Positions 37,463 to 48,904 of a stretch of 64,000 nt of DNA are shown here, one piece after another. The translations under genes and the position numbers were made by a program. The stretch lies in contig JALJEE010001665.1 in NCBI GenBank assembly GCA_023231475.1, positions 1 through 64,000 on the forward strand, written 5' to 3'. The notes under the pieces were generated by a model. It was not told the origin of the DNA. It did no database searches and saw nothing but the letters and a program-made list of their open reading frames with translations. This stretch comes from Seison nebaliae (Eukaryota > Rotifera > Pararotatoria > Seisonacea > Seisonidae). Position 1 is the stretch's first letter. Every line of letters starts with the position of its first letter.

Positions 37463-38661
37463 ACAAGAAAAAATGACGTGAAATGACTTACAAGTAAAAA
37501 TGTAACGCATGATAATTGACTTGTGTGAGAATTGACAACTTCCAAGAATGACATCAATAATCAATGATCGAAGAAATTTTTTCATGAGATGTTGGAAGAA
37601 CTTGGTATTAATAATAATATTTAGAGATACAATAATACAATAAAGAATATTGAGGATGAAGATGATCTACCATGTTTTTCAAAACCAAGGAGAATCATCA
37701 CTTCCTAACGAACACCTAACAATGTTAAAGAAGGAAATCGAATTCTACGACTTTTGGAAGAATTCAACTGCATTCAATCAATTATCCTAATTAGCAGAAA
37801 TATTAATAACAGAATCGGTTAAATCTTTATCTTGTACAAGTTATTCAGTTCATCGGGCAATATATTTACAAAGAAGCGATCAAATCTCACAGGTTAACAT
37901 TTATCACTTTTCCCATCATTTTTGAGCATAATAACAAATCTTCCACTATGAAAACTTATTTTGCGAAATCATAAATATTTCCATTTACACCTTATTTCAT
38001 ATTACATTAAAAAATATTTCAAAAATATTAAATCTTTCAATTTTCCACCACCATCATTTTCGTTAATCAAATTTTAAAAAAAATTTCCAGGAATTTCAAT
38101 AATAAATAATCATAATAAATGGAGAGGAAGAAGTTTCTCGAAAGAATTATTACAGAGAAGAATACTATAGACTCTATAATATAGATGGAAAATAACTGCA
38201 GTTTGAAAGATAAGATGATTTACATATGACGAATGTACTGTGATAATTCTGATAGAATCGACATCTCTACAAACCACCACCTAAAGATTACAAACTTCCT
38301 AAGTAACCCCATTATTCTAAAATGTATTAAAAATACTCTCTATTTCCAATAAAATTTTAGAATACAATAAGAAAAATATATAGAATGGAACATTATAATA
38401 TATTATTGACTGAATTTTATATGGGACAATGAGGTAATAAACAACATCAGGTAGTTTATTAATCTTATTAAATAGTTTCTTTGTAAGAGTATAAATTTAC
38501 AAATTTAGATAAAAGAATGTTAATATATATCTAAATCTTTCGAATAATTGATTATAAGATATAAAGTAAGAGTCTGCAGAATAATAAAAGAGAGCAGACT
38601 CAAGAATTTCATAGAGAAATGGAATCGTCCATTCTTCTTCCAATATCAGCGAAGAGATTTA
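37463..38661. other. intergenic region
   Basis: No gene is supported. It is AT-rich spacer between the LINE remnant and the 3' end of XPA. Confidence 0.5.
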
Positions 38662-39627
38662 TTACCAAAAAGATTCGGTTATATCGGTATGTTCACAATT
38701 TTCGCATTTCTTTATTGTGATATTCTCCACATCTGTCCGATCGAAATATGAAGTATCTTTTAATTCTTCTACCGTTGTTTCTATCACTTTCATATTTTCG
38801 TGTTTACATTTCTTGGAATTATCAGACTTCGATCTCAAGTAAGTTAATGTATCCACTTTGAGACGTTTAATTTTCTTTATTTGTTTCTTTTTCTCCAAAT
38901 GTCGTCGTCTAATTTTCCTTTTTTCTTTTTCTGATGTAATGTTGTCAAAAGTCTTCCAGATTCTCAAAGCGCGTTCCTCGATTTCGCTTCGCAAATAAAG
39001 TTTCATGCTCTGCCAATTTTGATTGTGAGGATTTGGTTTCAATGCGAATTTGAGAATTGGTTCTCTCCGTTCTATATCAGAATCGGATAATAAATAAATT
39101 TCTTTTGCATTTGTCTTCGTTATTAACGAATATTTGGACTGCCGAGATTTGAAAGAATCATTGAAATTTACTATCGATTCTTCTACTTCTGTTTTTGCCA
39201 TAATATCAGTGAATGTTAAAATTTGATCTTCTAACTTCTTTGCTCGATAATCATTCCCACAATAAAATCTTACACCTGGAGCATTCTCATCAATTTCGTC
39301 AAAATCAGAATCTTTGGACATAGTAAACTCATTTTCGTCATGATCTTCATCCTCTTCTTCGATGAAAAATCCATCACCTAATTTTATATTTTCGTCTTTT
39401 GACGTTTCTTTCTTTTCTTTTTTCTTGTTAAATTTTTCTAAAAGTGTTTCGTTAAATTTTCTCACGTTCACAAAGTCGTTCATTCTGATAATGAGAGATA
39501 TAATTGAATTATACGACATTATAATACAAAATTAAACTAACCGACATTGATCACATATTTTCAAATCAAATTTAAGGAAAAGAAACGAATCTTCTGTTAC
39601 TTTGGTACATTCCACACAGTCGAACAT
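38662..39627 (-). CDS. XPA: XPA, nucleotide excision repair damage-verification factor, with large insertion
   Basis: XPA verifies DNA damage and organises the excision complex with RPA, TFIIH and ERCC1-XPF. Exons 39627-39542 and 39484-38662 join exactly to 302 residues. The zinc finger is CVEC ... CDQC at residues 4-28, C-x2-C ... C-x2-C as in XPA. The DNA-binding part, starting near residue 147, reads KYSLITKTNAKEIYLLSDSD, then REPILKFALKPNPHNQNW and MKLYLRSEIEERALRIW, a close match. A C-terminal Cys/His cluster (CKHENMKV ... CENCEH) also matches. Two oddities stand out. The N-terminus begins right at the finger, lacking the RPA32- and ERCC1-binding region. About 118 mostly acidic residues separate finger and DNA-binding region, where human XPA has only a few. 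Confidence 0.9.
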
Positions 39628-39914
39628 ACTCAAATCGAACAGTGAATTGAAATTTCAAAATCAGACAAGTTATAATGGAAAGTGAATAAATATTTATTGA
39701 TTTCAGCTCCATATTTGGATTTAATTTTTGTATGACCACCAAAGATAATTTCTGATTTTCGTTAATACTACTTGGTGATAATTTTGCTATGTTATGCTCT
39801 TGGTGATTTTTTAATTTTAGGACATGATTTTAGGAATTTATGAAACTAAATCTAACACAGAATCTTTGTAAGAACTACAAAGCATAATAAATTTATTCAC
39901 TAAATTGCTTTTTA

Positions 39915-41255
39915 TGGACCCGTCATTTTTAACGGTCAAGCTGGATTACTTGATGCATTTAAACGGAGATTATTTTTTAAGGTCTGGTAAGTGTAGTTTC
40001 AATATTTGACATCTGATTATCACTTTTCAACGGTATATACTATAAATATGCTTATAAATATTCGGAAGGAAGTGAAAATAAATATCAGAAATATTCAACA
40101 TGAACATTTATGTAATTTTTTATTTAATTATACATTCGGTTTGGATGATTCCGAACTTAAGTTAGTAAATATTCAAGCAAAGATTCTGTACTTATACTAT
40201 TCATTTTGCAAGATGATGTGCGCGGTATGGAATTGGTACCGGAAAGCGATGTTGTTAGTTATGCAAAACGTGCCCCACCACCACCATCTCGCCCACATTC
40301 CCATGGACCACATAGTAGACCAAAATCAGCACGTCCTCACTCAAAATTTTGGATGGATTGTTTAGATTTTGAAGATTATATGGAAGAAATGGAAGATTTC
40401 CGTGATTCTTACATTTATGAACATATGTTGGGAAATCTATTTATTTAATTTTACATAAAACATTACATTTTATAGTATTAGAATTTACAAGCGACGTTTA
40501 CATTTGAAAGGTAATGAAATTGATGCATTAGGTTTCTGTTTGGAAGATATTATGATGGAATTTATGCCAGAAAATGTTTTAAAGTTTCTTTTAAAATATA
40601 TAATGGCATTATCATTAATAGGGTGAAGAATGTCTTCAATTCAATTCAAGAGAGATTTACCTTTCTTTATTGAAACAACGTGAGGAAATAGAAGATTGTA
40701 TTGCTGAGGAACAAGAAAATTTCAATGATAATCAGAATACATCGGCTGAGGAATCACAAAAACAACAACAGGAAGACAAAATTTTGATAGACAACTTGAG
40801 AAATAAATTCGAACAAAAGTTTCTTTTTGTGGAAATCTAAAATTTCTCATACATTATCTGTGTGGTACTTTTAACCAGAAAGAACGATTTAAGGAATCGT
40901 ATTGTTCAAATGATCAACGAGATGAACAATGCTAAAGGTGAGACACAGAACCAGTTGAAAAATGATGTTGAAAATGTTTCGTCTAAAGTTGATGATTTGA
41001 AAGATAAACTTGAACAAATCATTAAGAAAACATCAGTTTATTATTTAATTTTTTAATTATTATTCTAATTCATTTTCATAGGAAATGATAAAAAGTGAAG
41101 AAGCGAAACAGATGCTTGAAGACTTGAAAAATAATTTGAATTATGATTTAGATAAAATAAGCATGGATGCAGAGATTGCAGCATTATTAGTGGAAGATAA
41201 CGAAGAAACTACTACTGAAACAATGGAGAATATGACAGAAGCTTTAGCATTTTAA
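39915..41255 (+). CDS. unidentified multi-exon coiled-coil protein
   Basis: Several plus-strand exons seem to belong together. A first exon may start at the ATG at 39915. The clearest exon, about 40164-40440, encodes PESDVVSYAKRAPPPPSRPH and then FWMDCLDFEDYMEEMEDF. Later exons give KGNEIDALGFCLEDIMMEF, QREEIEDCIAEEQENF and SSKVDDLKDKLEQIIKK, ending in EDNEETTTETMENMTEALAF at the stop 41253-41255. The second half is a heptad-rich acidic coil. The Pro/His/Ser-rich piece resembles a flexible linker. I cannot place all junctions nor name the family. It starts 287 bp from XPA on the other strand. Confidence 0.5.
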
Positions 41256-41849
41256 AAATAAAAACTGGATTTTTAAGACTTATTTGAAATTATCACTAAT
41301 TTGAAAATTAAACTATAACAATTATAATATTTAATACAATAAATTATAACATGATTTTAAGGAACGACTCATTGGAATTTTGGTCTTTTATGTTATTGAG
41401 TAGTTTATGTATTTTATGATTTTTTTCTCAAAATTGTAAAATTCGGATTCAAAGAAACCCTTTTTTATTCATACTTTTAGAGAGTATTCTTTTAAGCGAA
41501 AGAGAGAGAAATATATAAGATTTTTTTTTTCCTACATAAAAATAGATCAAGACAGTTTATACTAGTATAATGTGATATCAACAATTTAAACCGAAAGGTA
41601 TTTTTGTTTTTGTGAACAACCGAAATTAACTTGTACTAATTGTAAATAAAATATAGATTTCCCCAGAAAGAACGTAGAACATAAAACTCACAGAAATTCT
41701 CTCTATTTTATCTCACAGATTCAACAATAGTGATGTATACCTAATACAGTTTTTTAATCGGAGAACTTTATTTTGATACTTGAATATAATCTATAGAACT
41801 TTCAAAATCAATTTTTGATTATCATTAATTTTCATTCTTAATTCAATAC
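41256..41849. other. spacer between convergent genes
   Basis: AT-rich spacer with T and A runs and no feature I would call. Confidence 0.5.
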
Positions 41850-42290
41850 TTATTCATCATCACTCAAAGGACTTTCATCAACTGTCCCTTGTTCCTGTGT
41901 CCAACTTTGATTTGTGTTTAATAAATTTCGGTATTGCTCTGGATCTTCCACATGCTCAAAAAATGATCTTTCCAACCTTTCAAAAGGTACATATTGAATT
42001 CCCGAAACTGCTTCATTCGCAGTTTGTTGTTCTTCCTCATGTGCATTTTCTTGTTGATTTTTGTTTTCGTCTTCGTTTACGAACAAATAATAATATTCAC
42101 TATCAGGAGGAAACGGATTCTTGTTATTTTTCTGACCATTCGTCACCTGCAATTCTATTACCGATGAAGACGACATTTCTGATTCTTCTTCATCATCATT
42201 GGCCGCCAAGGATGTTCTTTCGGTTGGTTGTGTAACCAGAGATGATAAAAGAAGAATTAAACACGGAAACAAGCAGAAAAAGAATTTCAT
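41850..42290 (-). CDS. small acidic secreted protein, unidentified
   Basis: A single exon encodes 146 residues. The first 20 or so form a strong signal peptide (MKFFFCLFPCLILLLSSLVT) with no later membrane segment. The mature part is rich in Glu, Asp, Gln, Asn and Ser, with runs such as DDEEESEMSSSS and HEEEQQ, and ends SPLSDDE. There are no Cys residues after the signal peptide. This suggests a disordered secreted or secretory-pathway protein. No family is recognised, and nothing indicates a toxin. Confidence 0.65.
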   Translation of the reverse strand: MKFFFCLFPCLILLLSSLVTQPTERTSLAANDDEEESEMSSSSVIELQVTNGQKNNKNPFPPDSEYYYLFVNEDENKNQQENAHEEEQQTANEAVSGIQYVPFERLERSFFEHVEDPEQYRNLLNTNQSWTQEQGTVDESPLSDDE

Positions 42291-42512
42291 ACAAAATAGA
42301 AAAAGAACGAAAATTAAAAATTAGAAAACCATTCGTGATTAGAATGTAACTACGGTCATCGGAAAAGTTCAGAATTATTCTTATCAAGAATTATGGTATT
42401 AGGTATAAATGATGAATAATGTCCCATCTAAAATACATAATTTTGAGAAAAAGTGAATTTGGGGAATGGGATATGTAAAGTTAATATATGTTATTAATTA
42501 TATATTTAGTAT

Positions 42513-42594
42513 GCTGCGATGGCCGAGTGGTTAAGGCGTTGGACTCGAAATCCAATGGGGTCTCCCCGCGCAGGTTCAAATCCTGCTCGCAGCG
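42513..42594 (+). tRNA. tRNA-Ser (anticodon CGA)
   Basis: The 82-base gene folds as a class II tRNA. The acceptor stem is GCTGCGA paired with TCGCAGC plus discriminator G. The D arm reads GGCCGAGTGGTTAAGGC. The anticodon stem TTGGA/TCCAA encloses CTCGAAA, so the anticodon is CGA, reading UCG serine codons. A long variable arm (TGGGGTCTCCCCGC) and the T arm GTTCAAATC follow. The internal control boxes of RNA polymerase III are intact, with a T run soon after the gene near 42606. No intron and no encoded CCA, as expected for a nuclear gene. Confidence 0.98.
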
Positions 42595-42849
42595 GAATAT
42601 TATATGTTTTATGTTAATTTATCAATATATATCTTCTTTATTTATTATGTATAGTTTACTTCTCCTACTATTTAAATAGGATGTTCACGAATATTTAAAT
42701 GCGAAAAAACGATTAATTTAATTAAATTTAGATATGAGAGATTGATTTCATTATTTATGATAACAAATGGGAAAGTATGAACAAAGAATAAAGCAATTGT
42801 TCACGAAGAATTGTAAAAAGAAATATTATGAGAAATTATTCTTTTTTAC
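42595..42849. other. short spacer after the tRNA
   Basis: Nothing seen beyond the probable polymerase III termination T run near 42606-42609. Confidence 0.5.
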
Positions 42850-44768
42850 TTATTCGTGAGTAGTTGAAGAGGAAATAATGTCGTTGGGTTGTTGGAGATC
42901 ATATTTGGTTGCAGAATTCAATTCCATGTACAATCGTTGTCGATCGTTGATGAGTTGTTGTTGTTGTATTTCAATAATTTGCTTCTCATTTTCAATATAA
43001 TTCTCCAATTCTTCAAAATGTTCTAATTTAAGATCTAGTTTCTTCATTTGCAACTCGACCAATTCAGTAACGATCGATTGAATGTGACGTTTCTCTGTTT
43101 CGGCGATGGCTCTCGCTTTTACCACACTGGCGGCCAATGCAACACCAGCTGCTTCTTGCTGCATTTCATTCAATTCAATTTTTTCAGATTTTTCATTTTT
43201 CTTTTTTCCTTTATCGATATTAGACTTATCCTTCACTTTCTCCTCTACATTATTCTCTTTCTTCCCACTCTCCATATCGATATCATTATCTTCTTTCTTC
43301 TTGTTCGATTGATTTGATGAATTATTTTGAGCAACGTCTTCTTTTGTTTGAAAAATCTCGATATCTAATTTTTTCCCATTTTTCAATTGGTTTTTAATTT
43401 TCTCCAATTGTAATCGTCTTAATGGTCGAGAAATACTTTCTTGAGTGATCGATTCAAATTCAGCCAATGCAGCTTGACTAGCAGCAGCTGCTATTCTGGG
43501 ATCTACTACGGAAGCCAGAAATGCCACAACCGACATAACAGGATTAGCTGATTGAGAGAACGGCAATTTCTCATTTCCATCATTAAATAAATTATTAGAA
43601 ATTTCAAATTTCTCATTTTTATATCCGTCAGTGATTGGCATTTGAAGAAATTTGAGAATACATTCTTTCTGAGAACGATTTCCAACATGATCAGAAATTC
43701 GATTCCAATCTTCTCCAAACAACTCAATTCCTTCCAACAATAATAACAATTCTGGCTTGGTCCATTTATCCGCTAGTTGTTCATTGTCTTCTAAAGCTTT
43801 ATGAAATAATTCTGATTTTTCTTCATCAACTTCAAAATGTTTTTCATTTTCCTTATTTCCATTCAATTCTTCTTTTGTTTTATCGTTCGTCATTTTTCCT
43901 TGAACATTTTCATCCTCTTCAATTTCGTCCATATCTTGATTAACTTCTGGTGTTAATGGCATTAAACCGCTGGGAGTATCAGCTAAAATGGAAAAATGGG
44001 CCGTCGAAGGTGGTTGAAGAAGTGTTGGACGAAGATCGGAATCAACTTGATAATTTATTAATCCCCATTCCTCTAAACAAGAGAACACCCTTTTCAAAAA
44101 TTTCATTTTTCATAAGAAACGATAAAATTGACTAGAAAAATCAAACCTTAAAATTGCGCAAACATCACCTGCCAAATTTCGACGACATGCAGTAAATGTT
44201 AAATATTCATTTGGATTTAATCGATACGTATCAATCATAAAATTACGGTAGTTCATATATCTAGAAGAAGTGGAAAGATTAGAAGAATAGCAAATTTCAG
44301 TCAAAACATTTCTGGCGATTTCGATTTATTTTTTGAGGTAAAAAATTCAGGTAATCCTCGTTGTTCAATGGCATTGATAGAATTGTAATCGAACCATGCC
44401 GAGTAAGAAGGAATGATAATATATTGTGTTTGAGAACAAAGAATATTATCGCTCGACTTATTGTTACTCATATCGATTAATATTTTATCTTCTTTTGTTC
44501 TGTTTAGATTAGTGTGAATTTTCTTCTCTTCCATCATACTTACATCTTCAACTTCTTTGTCCTCCGATCTGTCATTTTCATCTTCAATATTCTCTAGATT
44601 ATCCTCTCTCAATTTGAGAGTGTTCTTCCTCCTAATCGTACAAAACATAAAATTAATAATTCAATGAAGAATAAATTTTAAGAAAAACTTCAATTTCGTC
44701 TCTTGTTCTTCTGTAATGGACATATCAATTACATTGTCAGCTTCATTCACACTTGCAGCTCCGTTCAT
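42850..44768 (-). CDS. SMARCC/Moira/SWI3-type SWI/SNF core subunit
   Basis: Core scaffold subunit of SWI/SNF (BAF) chromatin remodelers. Four exons (44768-44689, 44631-44308, 44260-44147, 44089-42850) join exactly to 585 residues. The SWIRM domain spans about residues 87-180 across three exons: [50 protein letters not shown] and [16 protein letters not shown], nearly identical to [21 protein letters not shown] follows. A SANT domain has [20 protein letters not shown] and [11 protein letters not shown], and a long C-terminal coiled coil ends the protein. The human proteins carry about 400 residues before SWIRM (MarR-like, BRCT and chromo modules); here fewer than 90 precede it, so that module is missing or lies in unseen exons. 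Confidence 0.92.
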
Positions 44769-45550
44769 TGAATATTCGTTCAATTATACTTTATCTTTCT
44801 AGAAAAATAAATTTTTTTTAAAAAAATTTACTTATACTAAGCCATGTAATTCAACTGTCATACAATTCCACAATATACATAAACAAAATGGTTTTTTCAA
44901 ACACCATTCCGTTTAATAAATGTTAGCATGTAATATTTGGTGTAATTTTAAACTTAACCTTCATTGAGGGATTAAATTACAGTACAACAAATATATGAAT
45001 ATGTTTGTATGTATTTAGCCAAACTAATTTTGTCTATAAGCACATTAATTAAAAGAGTTATTGTATCAAATTACTATTCTTCGTCAATAAGGAGGATATA
45101 TGAGATATTAACCACTTATAAATTATATAGTCATAACTTAGAAATATTAGGTTAAAATTATTACCCACCCTGCTACCATAATCTAGTAACAGACAAACAA
45201 TTTTACTTTTTTTGTAAAGAGTATACTAATTGAAAAATTTTTCAAAAATATATTTTAAACAGAATGAATAATAAAATAAATAGCAAAATCCAAGAATTAT
45301 ATTCAGAATAATATTCCAATCAACATTTTGGTAAATTTATTATATTATTGCTAAACATTGCTGTGATTGTTTTGTCCGATTTGATAAAAACCTTCACTTC
45401 TTTGTGTTGCTGCCATATGACTGAAGATTATTGTGACCTATTTTGAACCTCTTTGTGATTATCGGAAGTTCTATAAGGTAGATAAATAAAGAATAAAATT
45501 AATTTTTAATTAGAACTTTCTCTTTCGGTACTTCCGAAAAGAACCCGAAC
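44769..45550. other. intergenic region left of the transposon cluster
   Basis: AT-rich with no coding exon that I can support. Confidence 0.5.
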
Positions 45551-45551
45551 A

Positions 45552-46070
45552 ATAATTCCAGGCCCTCTGAAGGCATTAAGGACCTGGAATTATCTTCCAT
45601 TCCATCCACCCCAAGTATACATTGGTCGTAAACAATAAATATTTAGTTTACGACCAACGCCTAAAAACCCTGTGATTCTATTATAATAATTTTTTATACA
45701 TAATGATTCAAAAACAGTATAATATTCGTTCGTATTTATACATGTATGTTCGAATGACTCATCATTATTTTTATCCAATGAGAAAATGGCAATTGTACTG
45801 TTTTCATTGGTCAAAAATAAACCAAAAATATTCGAACAAACGTTCAATTTTTTTACAAAAATTCTCATTATAGTTTTGTCGAGTTTTGGGTTTTATGAGG
45901 GAGGTGTCAATTCTCACACAAGTCACTTGGTGGCCAGACACTTCTCCCGCGTCACTTTTGATTGTATAATGGACAGACCATTATACAATCTCACTTTTCT
46001 TCCGAAGACACTTCTCCCGCAGTATTTTCTCTCGAAGACACTTCTCCCGTTCTTTTTATATTATTTATTT
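45552..46070. repeat. cluster of perfect palindromes and a repeated 13-mer
   Basis: Three perfect inverted repeats lie close together. ATAATTCCAGG (45552) pairs with 45583-45593. TTGGTCGTAAAC (45622) pairs with 45646-45657 around the palindrome TAAATATTTA. ATTGTATAATGG (45961) pairs with 45978-45989. In addition AGACACTTCTCCCG occurs three times, near 45937, 46005 and 46038. The cluster has no open frame of note. Confidence 0.8.
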
Positions 46071-46159
46071 TATTTATTTATTTATTTACGAAGAAAGGGG
46101 AAAAATAAAATAAAAAGAAAGTAAAAGACCAATGTAGTGATGTTGATGCGAAGTAGTGC

Positions 46160-46325
46160 TGTGATTATGATCCGTGAGTCCAAAGTGATAAGACTCGAGT
46201 CCTCCATACATGATGGAAAAAAGAATCCAGACATGATAAGAGTCCTATACATACAAGGCTCGAGCCAAGCTATTAGCCAGACTCATGCTTTGGCTCGAGT
46301 CCTCTCATGAATCGGAATCCATTCC
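46160..46325. repeat. CTCGAG-centred direct and palindromic repeats
   Basis: GACTCGAGTCCTC, GGCTCGAGCC and GGCTCGAGTCCTC recur within 130 bp, interleaved with similar words (AGTCC, GACTC). This is part of the same repetitive area as the palindrome cluster and may be the end of an unclassified element. Confidence 0.6.
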
Positions 46326-46403
46326 TCTCTTTAGCATGGTCTTCGTTATTTTTCGATTCTGTTATTCAATTCTATTGATTATCTATAGTAATCGAGTAAT
46401 TAT

Positions 46404-46980
46404 CTATTGTGAATCATTTTTATCGATTAATAAATTGTTCATTTTCATTTTTTTCATTTCATCCCGGAGACTATCAATTTGTTCGTTAACATAATCCGTT
46501 GAGACGTTATTGTTCAAATTATTATTATAGTTTTCTTCCGATTCGTTATCAAATCGATTGCCTCTCTCTACCCATAATTTATTTGACTTCCGCTGCCAAT
46601 CGTTCAATTTCTTTCGGTTATGGTTGTGATAATTGTTCCATTTTCGATAATTGGACTTGCCAGGCTTTAGATAATTTGCCATTCCAATGCTGGTAGTTCT
46701 TATTTCTCTCGTTGAATGAATTCTTTGAATTAACGAAATTGACAGACTTCGATATTTTGATATTTTTTATCAATCTTCTCGTCCTCTACAAATTCTAACG
46801 CTCTATCCACCAGTTGATGAATATTGTTAATCTTAATTTTCTTGAGCACTTTTTCTAATTTTCGATCAGTTATATTCTCTCTGAATTGTTGACATGAATT
46901 ATATCGCTTATCTCCTTTAATTTATAGTAGAATTCTGTAACTAATTGTTCTTTTTTTCGCTTGGATGTGAAAAATTTCCT
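46404..46980 (-). pseudogene. decayed LTR-retrotransposon Gag
   Basis: Read on the minus strand in two frames, this gives RKFFTSKRKKEQLVTEFYYK followed by NSCQQFRENITDRKLEKVLK and NIHQLVDRALEFVEDEKID. This order (a Tyr-Lys-Leu motif in a helix, a Phe-Arg-x-x-Ile patch, then a helix ending A-x-E-x-x-E) is typical of the capsid C-terminal part of Ty3-like Gag. An Asn/Lys/Arg-rich segment follows (46682-46404), where nucleocapsid would be. Frameshifts and a stop break the frame; no protease or polymerase is seen. Confidence 0.55.
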
Positions 46981-47585
46981 TTCCAAGGTGATTCCATCTT
47001 CGTTTTGATGATCATTTTTACCAATTCTTCTTAGCTAAGTGAGCTAGCTGTCTTTTATCGGACTTCTCATTCTCATGAACTCATTCTCGTAGAAACCACA
47101 ACAAGGAAATGTTTCGTACAACATTTCTATGTATTTGACGCTATTCATAGTTTCCTTTATGCGAACGATTTTTGATTTACTGTTTTGATTTTGTTAGATC
47201 CATCTCCTATAGAGGCCCAAAATGTATTAACTATATACCGTCATGTAGGGCAAAATGAGACACTTCGTAATAAGCTTCTTTTTATTAGCCCTTAGTCATT
47301 TTCCTAATATGTAAATTTCTTTTAAAATAGTTTTATAGGCTTAAAAAAATAAGTACATTCATAATATCCATTCATTTTTATCGAATTTTAAATAAGAAAA
47401 AAGTTGCAGCCATTTTAAAATATTTTTGATTATGATGCTTTTAAATAATTAGTTTTAAAAAATATAAGAAAAAAGAATCATTTTCATTGTTTTTGTGATG
47501 CTTTCTTACAACCGCTTCTGCTATTCGGTCCACCAAATCTTCTTGATTTCTTGGACATCCGGATTCCTACAAAAATTTTCAAAAA

Positions 47586-47728
47586 TCAAAAAAATATTGT
47601 TAAAGCTTTTATTGTTTTCTTTAAGCCTCGCCAAGTTGATTCGATAGTATTCGTATGACAGAACGTTACCGGATCAACGAGATTTTCTTTATGATTGACA
47701 GTTAGATGCCCATAAAGAGGATCGGTTC
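47586..47728 (-). pseudogene. fragment of Merlin/ISXO2-like DDE transposase
   Basis: On the minus strand an open stretch reads HLTVNHKENLVDPVTFCHTN followed by TIESTWRGLKK. This is the last part of the ISXO2-like (IS1016/Merlin) transposase domain, whose third catalytic acid is the Glu of N-T-I-E-x-x-W. The rest of the catalytic domain is absent or decayed, so this is a remnant. Confidence 0.75.
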
Positions 47729-47825
47729 AAAACTATTTCTAACATAGTTTCAATATTTTATTTTGAAATTTAATTAATAGTTTAATTATATTTTCCTCCA
47801 ATTTCATTGGATAAAAATGGGGGCG

Positions 47826-48158
47826 CTATCGAAAACTAACCCCAGAATCTTTCAAATAGTTGGATAATTCATCATAGGAGACAAAGGACCGATTACCAAT
47901 GCAGTTCAGAGTTCTTTCCATCACACGATTATTCCCACAAATAAGAAATCTTCTTTTTTGCAGAACACCTTCACCGCTTTTATACGAACGAATACGTAGG
48001 ACTAAACAGATAGCATAATGATCGGAAATTAAAAACGTTTTCGAAATGTAAGATTCAAACACATTTGAAAGAAGATTATTTGAGATGAAAAAATGATCTA
48101 TCCAAGAGCTACCGTTGCTGGATTTAAACGAAATAGATTCCTTATCGCACCATATCAA
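47826..48158 (-). pseudogene. LINE endonuclease fragment
   Basis: An open frame of 110 residues includes SSNGSSWIDHFFISNNLL and LISDHYAICLVLRI, the S-x-I-D-x-x-x-x and SDH ending of non-LTR retrotransposon endonucleases, then ORF-linker sequence. It resembles the copy at 36280-37462. Neither the front of the endonuclease nor a reverse transcriptase is seen. Confidence 0.7.
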
Positions 48159-48904
48159 ATCGACAAATTAACAGCTTCATCCTCCTAAACGATTATCCTC
48201 GATATCGAGGATATTGATATGTTGGTGATTTTATTTATTTACCTGATGCAGATTCTTCACAGTTCTGTGCATTTCTGAACTAATTTTTTTACCTTTCATA
48301 CCTTACAAACATGTGTTAATTTTAAACTGCCGCTAAACCTTTTTTGTCCAGTAGTGTGTCTCCTTAGTATTTCCCAGGGACGCCATGCTATGCTGTTGAC
48401 CGAATGAATATTATGATATGGAAGATATAAAAAGATTTATTAATGAAAGAAGTTAAGATGCGAAAGACATGATTCTTAATCTTGCAAGAGTTCAGCTTGC
48501 TTTTTGTTTTTTTGTATTTTTTCCGCTCTGGCATACTCAGTCCGCTGATGGACCAATTTATATATTCGTTTACGTATAAAAACTATATTTCTTCGATACC
48601 TTTACGCTTGCAATATTAATGCAGACTCTGCATAAGGGATGGCCATAAGGATTTCTTTAGAAGGAGTTTTTATATGTAGAAGGATAATAATACGAAATAA
48701 TATAAAAAATATGATTTTTTAGATTTAGAATGACAAAGATATGCTGATTGATTTACAAGCTTTATAGATTTACTTGTTCATAAAATAATTTATATTCATT
48801 CATAATTATATGTCATATATAATTTATATATTTAATATAAAATAAAAACAAAAAAAAATTAATAAACGAAAGAAAACAATCTGTAATAAGGTTAAAATTG
48901 TGAA

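Noticed and set aside
43048-43317. Two hydrophobic plus-strand frames opposite SMARCC
   Set aside because: They mirror the Lys/Glu-rich coiled coil on the minus strand; Phe/Leu/Ser runs are the expected antisense of such codons.
45590-45868. Minus-strand frame of 92 residues
   Set aside because: It overlaps the palindrome cluster, has no recognisable domain and no splice context, so I treat it as part of a repeat.
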